Shown here one piece after another: positions 37,311-44,973 of a stretch of DNA of 44,973 nt. The stretch comes from Butyriboletus loyo. Its lineage: Eukaryota; Basidiomycota; Agaricomycetes; Boletales; Boletaceae. How positions within the stretch are numbered: position 1 is the first letter of the stretch; each line of letters begins with the position of its first letter. The position numbers were made by a program, and so were the translations under genes. The notes beneath the pieces were generated by a model. It made no database searches, had not been told where the DNA came from, and saw only the letters and a list, made by a program, of their open reading frames with translations. The stretch is from assembly GCA_038093515.1 (NCBI GenBank), contig JBBPSI010000197.1, positions 1 through 44,973 of the forward strand, given 5' to 3'.

Positions 37311-38534
37311 CTACAGACCGCTAGCCATTGGTTCCGACCAATAACCGTTTCACTGATTAGTGTTTCATCCCATTCGAACATGGTGACGAGGTCCACCTGG
37401 CATCCGTGGAAGAACAGACCCAGCACCGTGACGAGCGAACTAAGTAGGAATCGAGACTGAGGTGGTTATATTCAGACTCCGACGTCGTCGCTTCACAGCG
37501 CGTGACTACCGAATTTTCAACGGCAAGAAAGCTCCGAAATGGCCGCTTAGTAAGGCGTCCGCCCTGGATTCCCGGGGAACCGAGCCTAATTAATCTTGGA
37601 AGGCAGTTAGTTTGGGCCGGACGTACGTCCACCAGCGCCACTGACCCCTATCCATCCACGAAACAGCCTCGTAGCACGGTCTCAACTCTCACCCGGCTAA
37701 CTTTAGCTAGACGGTGACTGGCACCGTAACAACAGAAATGGATCACGAGGTAATATGTATTTGGTTGGATGACGAATATCGTACCTTGTTTTCTCCGAGT
37801 CAGACGGCCAGAAAACACAGTGCTTGGAGACCATTTTTAACTTCACTAACGTCGGTCCATGAATATTTGAATTTCAAAATACTGCATGGCTCTTTACGTA
37901 CTCGCAATCTCGAGCGCGGTTATGAGACAGTACTAAGTTAGGTACACCCAGTGGTACCCCTATCACACGGACACAGCGGCGAGCCGAAAAGTGGCGCCGG
38001 AACGTTCTTCTTTGCAACGCGGTACCAACCGTATCTCGAGGATAGGCCATCCGAACGACCGATTGTTGGCAATGATTGATCATCGATGGGCTTCTCATGA
38101 TCATGTAGGCGGTGTAGCAACAGCATCGAAATCAAGGCCGAGGAACGAGGATGCACAAGGTTTCCCCGCCCATTTTACCATGCATTCCAATGGGCGCGAT
38201 ACGTAAAACTCTAGAGCCAGCCAGCCAACCGGGTGCGCATTCTTCATCATTCCGATATCGGTATGATGCTGATTGATACGATACTGGGTGCTCGCCAGTG
38301 ATGGAATCGGTCTCTGCGATTATATCAGACTCATAGCCTGGAGGACCTTTGACGTGAAGGATAATAATAAGCTGGGACATGGAACATGCGCACAGTTTTG
38401 CCGGCTCCTCGGTACGATCACCGCGTTCGGCACTTCGTGTACATGAGTGAAACGGTTGTTGGTCGGAACCAACAGCTAGCGGTCTGTAGCACTCGGCTAC
38501 ACTCGGTTAGCATCGGAAACCAGCAACTGTTTTA
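37311..38534. mobile_element. Candidate non-autonomous element bounded by inverted R1 repeats
   Basis: The left end (37311-37356, ctacagaccgctagccattg and on to ccgtttcact) and the right end (38446-38534) are inverted copies of repeat R1. The inner about 46 bases match on both sides; the right arm continues for another 40 bases that are absent on the left. The roughly 1.09 kb between them contains no transposase or other recognisable protein. No target-site duplication was identified, so the limits are approximate. It may be a deleted DNA transposon or two independent insertions of R1. Confidence 0.5.
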
Positions 38535-38538
38535 GAAC

Positions 38539-38748
38539 CAGTTCGGTATGCTCAGACAGTGGGTAGCCGAAATAGTAGGAGTGTAAGCGACTTTGTGACA
38601 TTCTCGGCGCAACTGCAACTGAATGCTTGGAGCCTGAACCTTCACATGGCTGCGGGATGGTATCAATGCCGCAAAGTCGCTTGAACTCCTACTATTTCGG
38701 CTAAGTCCCTACTATTTCGGCTACCTACTGTCTGAGTATACCGAACTG
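38539..38748. mobile_element. MITE-like element with terminal inverted repeats (about 210 bp)
   Basis: It begins cagttcggtatgctcagaca and ends with the inverse tgtctgagtataccgaactg. The arms pair over about 54 bases through the shared core gtagccgaaatagtaggag and aagcgactttg. The right arm contains an extra tandem copy of cctactatttcggct (an indel of about 20 bases). The roughly 80-base centre has no coding potential. The full transcript could fold as a hairpin. It begins with CAGT and ends with ACTG. No clear target-site duplication is visible, partly because it abuts other elements. Confidence 0.82.
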
Positions 38749-38751
38749 CAT

Positions 38752-39549
38752 CTGCGAAGGCGCTATGTAACGTTATCGCTTGACTACTCTACCGCAGTCA
38801 TTTGAGAGTTCTGATTGTAGGTGGACTAACCAAACAGAGACTAGTTTGAGCTTTTGGGTCGGCTAAGTGGCCTTTTGAGTCGGCTGCGTTTGTAGATGTG
38901 GCTCTTACTGATGCTAGGTGGAGTAAGCGAATGAGAGGACATAACGACCTGGTCTCTGGAGCGAGTCGCCGAGGGCACGTTCAGCGTTCGAGGGGCGGCC
39001 TGGCAGCTGCCACTATTCTGCGCCGCTTAAGCCTCGCCAGCCGGACATTCAATGGCCGTGTTACGACCTCAAGATACGATTAGTCGACAAATCAAATCGC
39101 ACGGTGAGGTGGCGAGCGAGTATGTAATCATTCTACATGCCATTTCAGAGTGTATTACAGCATTTCATCAGCAGTGGTCTTCCTCGGACGAGCAATAATA
39201 GCAGACCTGCCAGAGGAGGAATTAAATGGGCCTCCATAATGACGCCGAACGTTCAAAACGGTCGTCCACTGCCTCAGAACTTCGAACACACAGGAAAGTC
39301 ACAACCCCCTTTCCAACCTTAGCGTCAATGACTGCTGGAGTTAAGTAGGATGCCGCCAGTGCGGGCAATGACGGGAGCTAATTGATTTCCAATCTCATAT
39401 CGGCCATCCGAATCTACAAACGCACTTAGCCGACCCCAAAGCTCAAACTAGTCTCTGTTTGGTCAGTCCATCTATGGATCGTTCAATCAGAATTCTCAAA
39501 TAACTGCGGTAAAGTAGTTAAGCGATAACGTTACATAGCGCCTTTGCAG
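38752..39549. mobile_element. Non-autonomous DNA element with long (about 140 bp) terminal inverted repeats
   Basis: The left arm (38752-38894) begins ctgcgaaggcgctatgtaac; the right arm (39409-39549) is its reverse complement, beginning ctgcaaaggcgctatgtaac. The arms share accaaacagagactagtttg and gtcggctaagtg. The left arm has an extra tandem piece ggccttttgagtcggct. In the outer 60 bases the arms differ only by G/A and C/T changes. The 515-base centre has no transposase. The element ends 106 bases before the P450 start codon. Target-site duplications could not be recognised. Confidence 0.85.
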
Positions 39550-39655
39550 TTGCTCGTACCTGCACCATATCTCTCCTTCTGCCGAACGTTAAATACCAGC
39601 ATGATGCCGTGCTAGACACGCCCCCATCAAGCCGCTCTCTCTTCACTTCCAACCC

Positions 39656-41841
39656 ATGCAAGGACTCACCATCGTCCGTTCCGTGTCGCTGGCCGTTGCG
39701 GCCCTCGCTGCAGTGTACTTGATCGACCGTCGTCGTCAACAGCAAAAATATGCGCTTTTGCCTCCTGGGCCACCCGGTTCCCCACATGCACGCTAGTTCG
39801 TCCTGCTTGATCACCTCGATGGACGTACGTAAACTGACCTGACCGCGCCAGCCCGCCACGACAGATTCACGCATGGATCGAACAATACGGTCCAGTCATC
39901 TCCCTCAAACAAGGCCGTGACGTCCTCGTCATCATTGGCCGTCACCATGCAAGTGTCCCCGTGTCGTACACAGACCGTCGCTCTCTGACAATGAATGATA
40001 CTTCTCCCCTCTCCTTGCCAACTTCCTTCAGGAGGCGGCACAGTTGATGGAGAAACAAGGGGCGTCCTTTGCAGATCGACCGCATTCAATAGCAGGGAGC
40101 GAAATCCTCGGTCGTGGGATGCGCTTCATGCTGTTGAGTTCGGGTGACAGACTCCGTCGCTTTCGAAAGTCAGTCACCACCGTTCCTTCTTTTCCCTCAT
40201 TTTCATCTCTCTTGCCTTTACAGGGCGGCGCACTCCCATTTCCAGCCAAAGGCAATGCTGGCGTACGATGCGGACCAGACGGCATTCGCAAGAAACATCG
40301 TGATCGATCTGTTGGACGATCCAGAGTCGCACCAATTACATGTTAAACGGTGAGTATATGCGCCGGGAAAGGAAGCAGAGGTACGACACTCGCTAACCCT
40401 TTCCCAGATTCTCAGGCTCGGTCACCCTCCGGGTCGTCTACGGCAAAACTACGCCGGTTTCGTTGACGGAAGACCCTTATATCCTGCACCTCAAACGCAT
40501 GGTGCCCATCGTTCAAGGTGCTCTGTTGCCTGGTGCCTACACTGTAGATCTTTTCCCAATCTTGCAATATGTGCCATGGTATGGGCGACAGCTCAAGAAA
40601 TGGGGGGAGGAAGAGTATCAGATGTTGATATGGTACATGTCTCAGTACAAGTCACAGATGGTAAGTAGGGACCGTTGGCTGAGACCTCCTCTGGATTGAC
40701 TAAGCGAGTGTGTAGTTGTCGGAGAGCGGGCCAAGCTCTGTGGCAAAGGAGATCATCACCCAAACGGTGACAGACGGGAACTTTAGCGAACCCGAAACCG
40801 CGTTCTTTTTGGGATCGCTCGTTGGAGCTGCGTTTGATACCGTGCGTGTAGCATATCAGGCTATTCTTTTTCTTACCTTTGTGTTTCGGATGTTGCACAG
40901 ACGCAGGTAGCGATCTCCACCATCATGATGGCAGCTGCGCGCTTCCCGGAGGCACAAGCGGTCCTTCATGCCGAGTTGGATGCGATCGTCGGTCGAGATG
41001 CGCGTGAGTCGCTTCTGGGTTATCGTCTGATCTTGCTGATGAATCATGTTGTAATTTGGACAGCACCCACGTTTGCAGATTGGGCGTCGCTTGTCGAGCT
41101 CCAGGCCTTCATCCTGGAGGCCTTGCGATGGAGACCAGTCAATCCATTTGGTCTGTACCTACCATCATGCTTGCTCGTGCATACGAACGTAAAACATACT
41201 TGCTGTGACCACAGGTGCACCTCGTCGGGCTTCCAAAGACGTCTACTGGGTAGGTTCTTTCGCTGGTCCGGTGACAGCATCGTGTTGAATATGGCTTTAC
41301 AGAACGGTTACTGCATTCCTGCGGGTGCGACCGTGTTCGGAAACCACTGGTAAGTCGAGACCAGAACGATATCGTGCGACGGTGGACCCTACAGATACCT
41401 CTCACAGGTCCATTGCACGCGACCCCGAGGTGTTCCCTGACCCCGAAACGTTTTCGCCAAAACGGTGGATAGGGCCTGACGGGAACATCAAGAGCGAGAT
41501 GAAAGCCTATTCGTTTGGGTTCGGACGGCGAACATGTGTTGGATCGAACCTCGCGCTTCGGTGAGTCTATGTTTTCTGTCTCAGCCGTCTTGTTCGCGTG
41601 GGCGACTATATCTAACGACGCCGTCCGTTGCAGATCGCTCTATATCGCGGCGGCAACGATCTTTTGGTCGTTCAATATTTTAGAAGACGCTAAGCGGCCG
41701 ATTGACGATACGGCGTTTGTACCTGGAATCGTGTCGCATCAAAAGCCGTTTAGTTTGGCGTTTGAGCCGAGGACGGACGCGGCGCATTTGCGTGAGTTGA
41801 TGGGGTCACAATTTGGAGAAGGCGGACGTGGTGGTGATTAG
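39656..41841 (+). CDS. Cytochrome P450 monooxygenase (microsomal E-class), first exon disrupted
   Basis: Exons 2-12 join in frame (39865-39960, 40032-40168, 40224-40349, 40408-40660, 40716-40841, 40901-41003, 41064-41150, 41215-41249, 41303-41349, 41408-41560, 41634-41841) to give 456 residues. Class signatures in order: I-helix VGAAFDTTQVA, the ExxR motif in EALRWRP, PDPETFSPKRW (PERF-like) and the haem loop FGFGRRTCVG with the ligand Cys. Exon 1 starts at 39656. It encodes an N-terminal membrane anchor (LTIVRSVSLAVAALAAVYL) and the LLPPGPPG hinge, but the frame meets TAG at 39794-39796. Its donor at 39835 leaves the wrong phase for exon 2, so a one-base insertion (or a two-base loss) separates them. 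The gene may be a pseudogene or use a different first exon. Function would be hydroxylation at the ER with a P450 reductase; the substrate is unknown. No cluster partner lies nearby. Confidence 0.88.
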
Positions 41842-42326
41842 GTACAATTTTCCTGTGTAGTAGTCTGGATGTAACCTTTTAAGGCTTAATTATCTTGCGG
41901 CGTTTATTGGGAGCGCGCCACGGATAAACCGATAACGGGCGGACGGTCGGCGCTTCGTGCGGTTATCGCGTGTGAACGTTACAGCGCTCGTGTATCCAAG
42001 TAGGAAATGTTGCAATCGCCGCAAAGGAAGCAAGCGAAGAAGCGACGTGAAAATGGAAGGCATGTTATCTACTGCAGAGTTATTCGAGTGCTCCGATCTG
42101 GGTCGGCTGGGCGCTGAGGCTATGTTGGAAATAACTTTTTTTTTTTCTATCAGGGAGTTCGAATCATGATCATGATCATGATCAACGTAAAGCTGGTAAT
42201 CGACCTGAACTGGTCTGGGTGGGTATCATCATCATCAATGCACGTTCGCCAATAACGTATGTGGCTTGACCTCTGACCTGACCGCTCGTTATGCAAGCGT
42301 CCGGGCGTCTCTTCAGGAGACGACAC
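41842..42326. other. Interval between P450 and its partial copy
   Basis: No gene. It contains a T-run near 42136-42147 and an ATCATG microsatellite at 42163-42184. Confidence 0.5.
42163..42184. repeat. ATCATG hexamer microsatellite
   Basis: About three and a half units of atcatg, which is also a self-complementary (TGATCA-containing) sequence. Confidence 0.85.
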
Positions 42327-42788
42327 CAGACTCTGTCGCTTTCGAAAGTCCTAATCAGTCGACACCCGGGTTCCTTCTTTTTCCTCTCGTTTTACCCCAC
42401 CACCCCACACCTTTTTCCCAGATTCTCAGGCTCGGTCACCTTCCGGGTCGTCTACGGCAAAACCACGCCGGTTTCGTCAACGGAAGACTATTATATTATA
42501 TTTATATCGCACGGTTCCGATCGTCCGAGGTGCTCCTGTTTCCCGGTGCGAGCAAAAAGTATATGTTTTCCCGATCTTGCAACGTGTGCCGTGGTGTGGG
42601 CGACTCTGACTCCGACTCGACTCGAGAAATGGGCATCAGATGTTGGTGTGGTGTATGTCTGAGTATGGATTGCAGATAGTAAGTGGTCCCGGGACGCTGG
42701 ATGCTCGTCGCTGGATTGACCACGCAAGTGCGCAGTTGTCGGAGAGTCCGTGGCCAAGGAGATCGTCACCCACCCAAACGGTGACAGA
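42327..42788 (+). pseudogene. Partial tandem copy of the P450 (exons 3-end, 5 and start of 6)
   Basis: The copy matches 40148-40774 of the P450. It holds the last bases of exon 3 (cagactctgtcgctttcgaaag), intron-like sequence, all of exon 5 (attctcaggctcggtcacct onward), the next intron, and the start of exon 6 (ttgtcggagagtccgtggcc). Exon 4 and an adjacent intron are missing. The exon 5 frame is broken by indels after GRLRQNHAGFV-type sequence. Splice-site sequences are kept, so this is a genomic copy, not a cDNA copy. It is not translatable as a P450. Confidence 0.85.
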
Positions 42789-43219
42789 GGACATCTATCT
42801 ACACCCTTCATGTCCCCGAGAGCCGAGGGAGGGCCGTGGTTGGGGTTTCGTGTCGATTAGGCAGGTCCCACGAGCGAGTCGAGCCGGCGGTGCACCAGTA
42901 CATGACTGGGCTGTCTCTCACATGCCCCTTTCGTCGTATTGATTCTGTAGTTATTATGCGAGCTCATGGCTGAGAGATACAACCGGGGCCTTCCAGGTCC
43001 GAAGAGAATCAACTGTGTGGTTACTACTCCCCATCTCGCGCCAGTTCTCGATGTCCGGGATCCCTTCCACTGCGTCCGCCTCTTCTGACCTCTTCGCCCT
43101 CATAGTCTAGCCATGTGACGTCCCAGTTGTGGCGGCGTCTTCTTCCCCCTTCGTCCTTCACCTATCCCGGCTTCTTCGCGACTTCTACCACTCCCTTGGG
43201 GCCACCAGCCCCCGTCCCC
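42789..43219. other. Interval after the P450 copy
   Basis: No supported gene. Short plus-strand frames only. Confidence 0.4.
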
Positions 43220-43933
43220 TCACTCCAAACGTAGGCAGGGCATGCGGTCCCTGACTATTCGACCTGTCAATGTGCTGAATGAACCTCGCAGCACGACGCA
43301 ACGTTCCATCTCCTCGACGATATTGACCAATACCGCGTGACGAGTCTGCGCCACGGGAAGGAAGGGTGGGTGGGCGCAGAGAAAAACGTGACCGGGCATG
43401 GGCTTTGGAACGAGACTGGGTCCTGACGGGCCATCGTCCGGTCTCGTCGCGCTGGGAGAATCGCATCTGTACCGCGCGCGAGCTCGGTGTCGTAGGTAAC
43501 GGTAACGAGATAACCACGTCGTACGTCGTACCCAATGGGTGCGGGGCCCAGTGACTGGCATGTGGCTTGCAAACACGGTGCCCCACATCTGTTTGTTGTA
43601 TTCGAGGCAGAGATGGATCTCAGATGCCACCTCGGGACCAGAAAGGTTCCTGTTCCCTCGGTGTCGGCAAGGACAAAAAAAAAAAAGTCTCATCCCATTC
43701 TGAAGATGTGCTGCGAGTTGGCTTGATCGTTCATCTGCTTGACGGTGTTCGTACGGGATAACTGCGAATTGTGGGTTGATCGGGCATACAGGACACGGCC
43801 CATTGCTATATATTTGAGGGTCGTCGGCCGGCGGCGCTCCGACGTTCTGAGGCAAGCTTTCTACCTTGTCGACCTCGATCAGGTCCAGGTGAGTGGAAAG
43901 GCTTGACAAATAGCCCACGTCGAGGTAAGGCAT
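43220..43933 (-). CDS. Unrecognised 237-residue open frame
   Basis: It starts at the ATG of MPYLDVGYLSSLSTHLDLIE. The first 80 residues read like protein (VDKVESLPQNVGAPPADDP, then NGPCPVCPINPQFAVIPYEH). The CPVC pair with a later His recalls the first half of a RING-type zinc-binding domain, but the second half is not present. After a poly-T stretch at about 43677 (Phe run) the sequence becomes Arg-rich and less convincing, so the true exon may end there. No family assigned. Confidence 0.3.
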   Translation of the reverse strand: MPYLDVGYLSSLSTHLDLIEVDKVESLPQNVGAPPADDPQIYSNGPCPVCPINPQFAVIPYEHRQADERSSQLAAHLQNGMRLFFFCPCRHRGNRNLSGPEVASEIHLCLEYNKQMWGTVFASHMPVTGPRTHWVRRTTWLSRYRYLRHRARARYRCDSPSATRPDDGPSGPSLVPKPMPGHVFLCAHPPFLPVAQTRHAVLVNIVEEMERCVVLRGSFSTLTGRIVRDRMPCLRLE

Positions 43934-44363
43934 CCGTGTGACGTCGCCAGTCGTCCATCACACTTCGAACATCGCAAGATCCGTCCTACTTCCCGAGTGT
44001 GATAGTGTTTTTTTTCAACCGACCATTCGGGTTCGCTGTCCCCTCAAGTCAACTACCTGCTGTTCCAGTCTCCCTGGAAACAGTCTATCGTCGTCAGGAA
44101 CATGAATCCTGAGCGATGACGAATGAAAGACAGGACGAACACTCCGCTGTCCCAACCGGTTTGGTAGACTGAACCCAAACCAGGTATTCCCAACATCCCT
44201 TGCTATATCGTAGGGTCCTATCTGGCCCCTTTGGAACCACGTTCTTCGTGGTTACATAGACAAAGTCCTCGACTACAAAGGTGCGATCCGTCTGTTGCGG
44301 TTCGCATTTCGGGTTTGCTTCATCCGTGCTTCCAGGACGGCATCCTGACATCATTGCTCATTA
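43934..44363. other. Interval with a weak integrase-like fragment
   Basis: The minus-strand frame at 44094-44354 includes FVVEDFVYVTTKNVVPKGP. This loosely resembles the C-terminal tether of Ty3-type retrotransposon integrases. One short match is not enough to call an element. Confidence 0.2.
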
Positions 44364-44582
44364 TCATTCGTCCAGCAAAGACTCGCGGTAGCAACAGATA
44401 CCAAGGCATGGACGTGAACGTGAACTGCCTTTTTTCGGGCCTTGCTGTGTTTGTGAGTGGTGGGGACTGCGCGACCTGGAACGCTTGCGGTCCCGGTGCC
44501 CGCGCACACCCTTGTCTCTTTCACGTCGATGGTTGCTGCCCGCAGGAGAGCGAGACCTGTTGTCTCCCCTGACCCGTGCCAA
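44364..44582 (-). CDS. RS-rich exon fragment
   Basis: The minus-strand frame reads NRSRSPAGSNHRRERDKGVR, then HRDRKRSRSRSPHHSQTQQ and PKKGSSRSR. Dense Arg-Ser and Lys/Arg dipeptides are typical of the RS domains of splicing and mRNA-processing proteins. An upstream in-frame stop shows the segment must be an internal or terminal exon. Donor or acceptor partners were not found, and the rest of the gene may lie in the unassigned frames around it or be lost. Nuclear, RNA-related function is inferred from composition only. Confidence 0.4.
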   Translation of the reverse strand: MARVRGDNRSRSPAGSNHRRERDKGVRGHRDRKRSRSRSPHHSQTQQGPKKGSSRSRPCLGICCYRESLLDE

Positions 44583-44973
44583 TCACGACAATTCCACGGA
44601 TGTTACTTTTCTTGTGTGTGTTTCGTACAGCCACGATGACCATGCATATTGCAGTCGAACGTGGGGGGACCAGGAGAGTGGTCCGAAGTGAGTTGCGAGA
44701 ATGTGACAGATGGAGAAATGAAATGGCCGTCACCCTTGCGTGTATGATAACGTTCAGAATGGTAGTTGGGACGCTCAGCGTCTGGCGAGTACTCGGGCAT
44801 GGCGAGCTGTGATGAGGACGGTCTCATTCAACGTTTGCGTGGAAGACAAGCTGGCTGAGTGGTTCATTGATTCGTACAGCCACACACTGCCCAAAAGCCG
44901 GTCCAATCGGGCTCAGACCCTTCGGAGCACACGGGAATCAAGCAACGCTGCAAGTTCTTTGTGCTCCATGGTT
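44583..44973. other. Window edge, no supported gene
   Basis: Short overlapping frames only. Upstream exons of the RS-rich fragment could lie here. Confidence 0.35.

Noticed and set aside
42327..42788. Second functional P450
   Set aside because: Lacks exon 4, has indels, and ends before the catalytic core.
43220..43933. Peroxin-type RING protein
   Set aside because: A CPVC pair alone is present; the rest of the zinc ligands are missing, so no family was assigned.
44094..44354. Ty3-type retrotransposon integrase
   Set aside because: Only one short loosely matching segment; no reverse transcriptase, protease, LTR or primer-binding site in the window.

Overview
The window is nuclear DNA from a filamentous fungus, most likely a basidiomycete of the Agaricomycetes. 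The genes are cut by many introns of about 45-65 nt with GT-AG ends and CTGAC/CTAAC-like branch sites. They include a fungal DHA1 drug transporter, a Mep-type ammonium transporter, an AROM (shikimate) fragment, a fungal P450 and an intron-bearing tRNA-Ile(AAU). I cannot name the species. The exon models below were joined by hand so that every splice keeps the reading frame; none has transcript support.

Layout. 0.1-2.6 kb (+): a 12-exon gene that reads in frame from a nearly complete mitochondrial ribosomal protein mS29 (DAP3/Rsm23) into the C-terminal end of the spliceosomal helicase Prp43. 4.1-6.1 kb (-): a seven-bladed WD40 protein. 7.0-7.7 kb: a decayed coding relic. 7.8-8.7 kb: a second, frameshifted copy of the Prp43 3' end and its downstream flank. 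10.15 kb (+): tRNA-Ile. 11.4-13.7 kb (+): a 14-exon MFS transporter. 14.2-15.2 kb (-): a low-complexity protein. 16.1-16.6 kb: a broken SnoaL/NTF2-like relic. 17.1-19.4 kb (+): a 691-residue protein with a basic, RG-rich tail. 19.7-21.2 kb (-): an unrecognised multi-exon protein. 21.2-24.0 kb: mostly empty, with a heptamer repeat. 24.0-25.4 kb (-): a Ser/Pro-rich protein. 25.4-28.6 kb: no convincing gene. 28.9-31.5 kb (+): an 832-residue Ser/Pro-rich protein. 33.3-35.1 kb (+): a 507-residue ammonium transporter. 36.2-37.0 kb (-): a stranded piece of the EPSP synthase domain of AROM. 37.3-39.55 kb: three inverted-repeat elements packed end to end. 39.7-41.8 kb (+): a cytochrome P450 with a disrupted first exon. 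42.3-42.8 kb (+): a decayed partial copy of that P450. 43-45 kb: weak ORFs and an RS-rich exon.

Reading the region as a whole. The genes do not form an operon-like or biosynthetic set. Intact single genes (MFS, Mep, WD40, unknown proteins) alternate with truncated or duplicated pieces of housekeeping genes (mS29, Prp43, AROM) and a P450 copy. The duplicated pieces keep their introns, so they arose by DNA-level rearrangement and not by retroposition. With the inverted-repeat elements this looks like a rearranged, element-rich stretch. The most unusual object is the in-frame mS29-Prp43 chimera.
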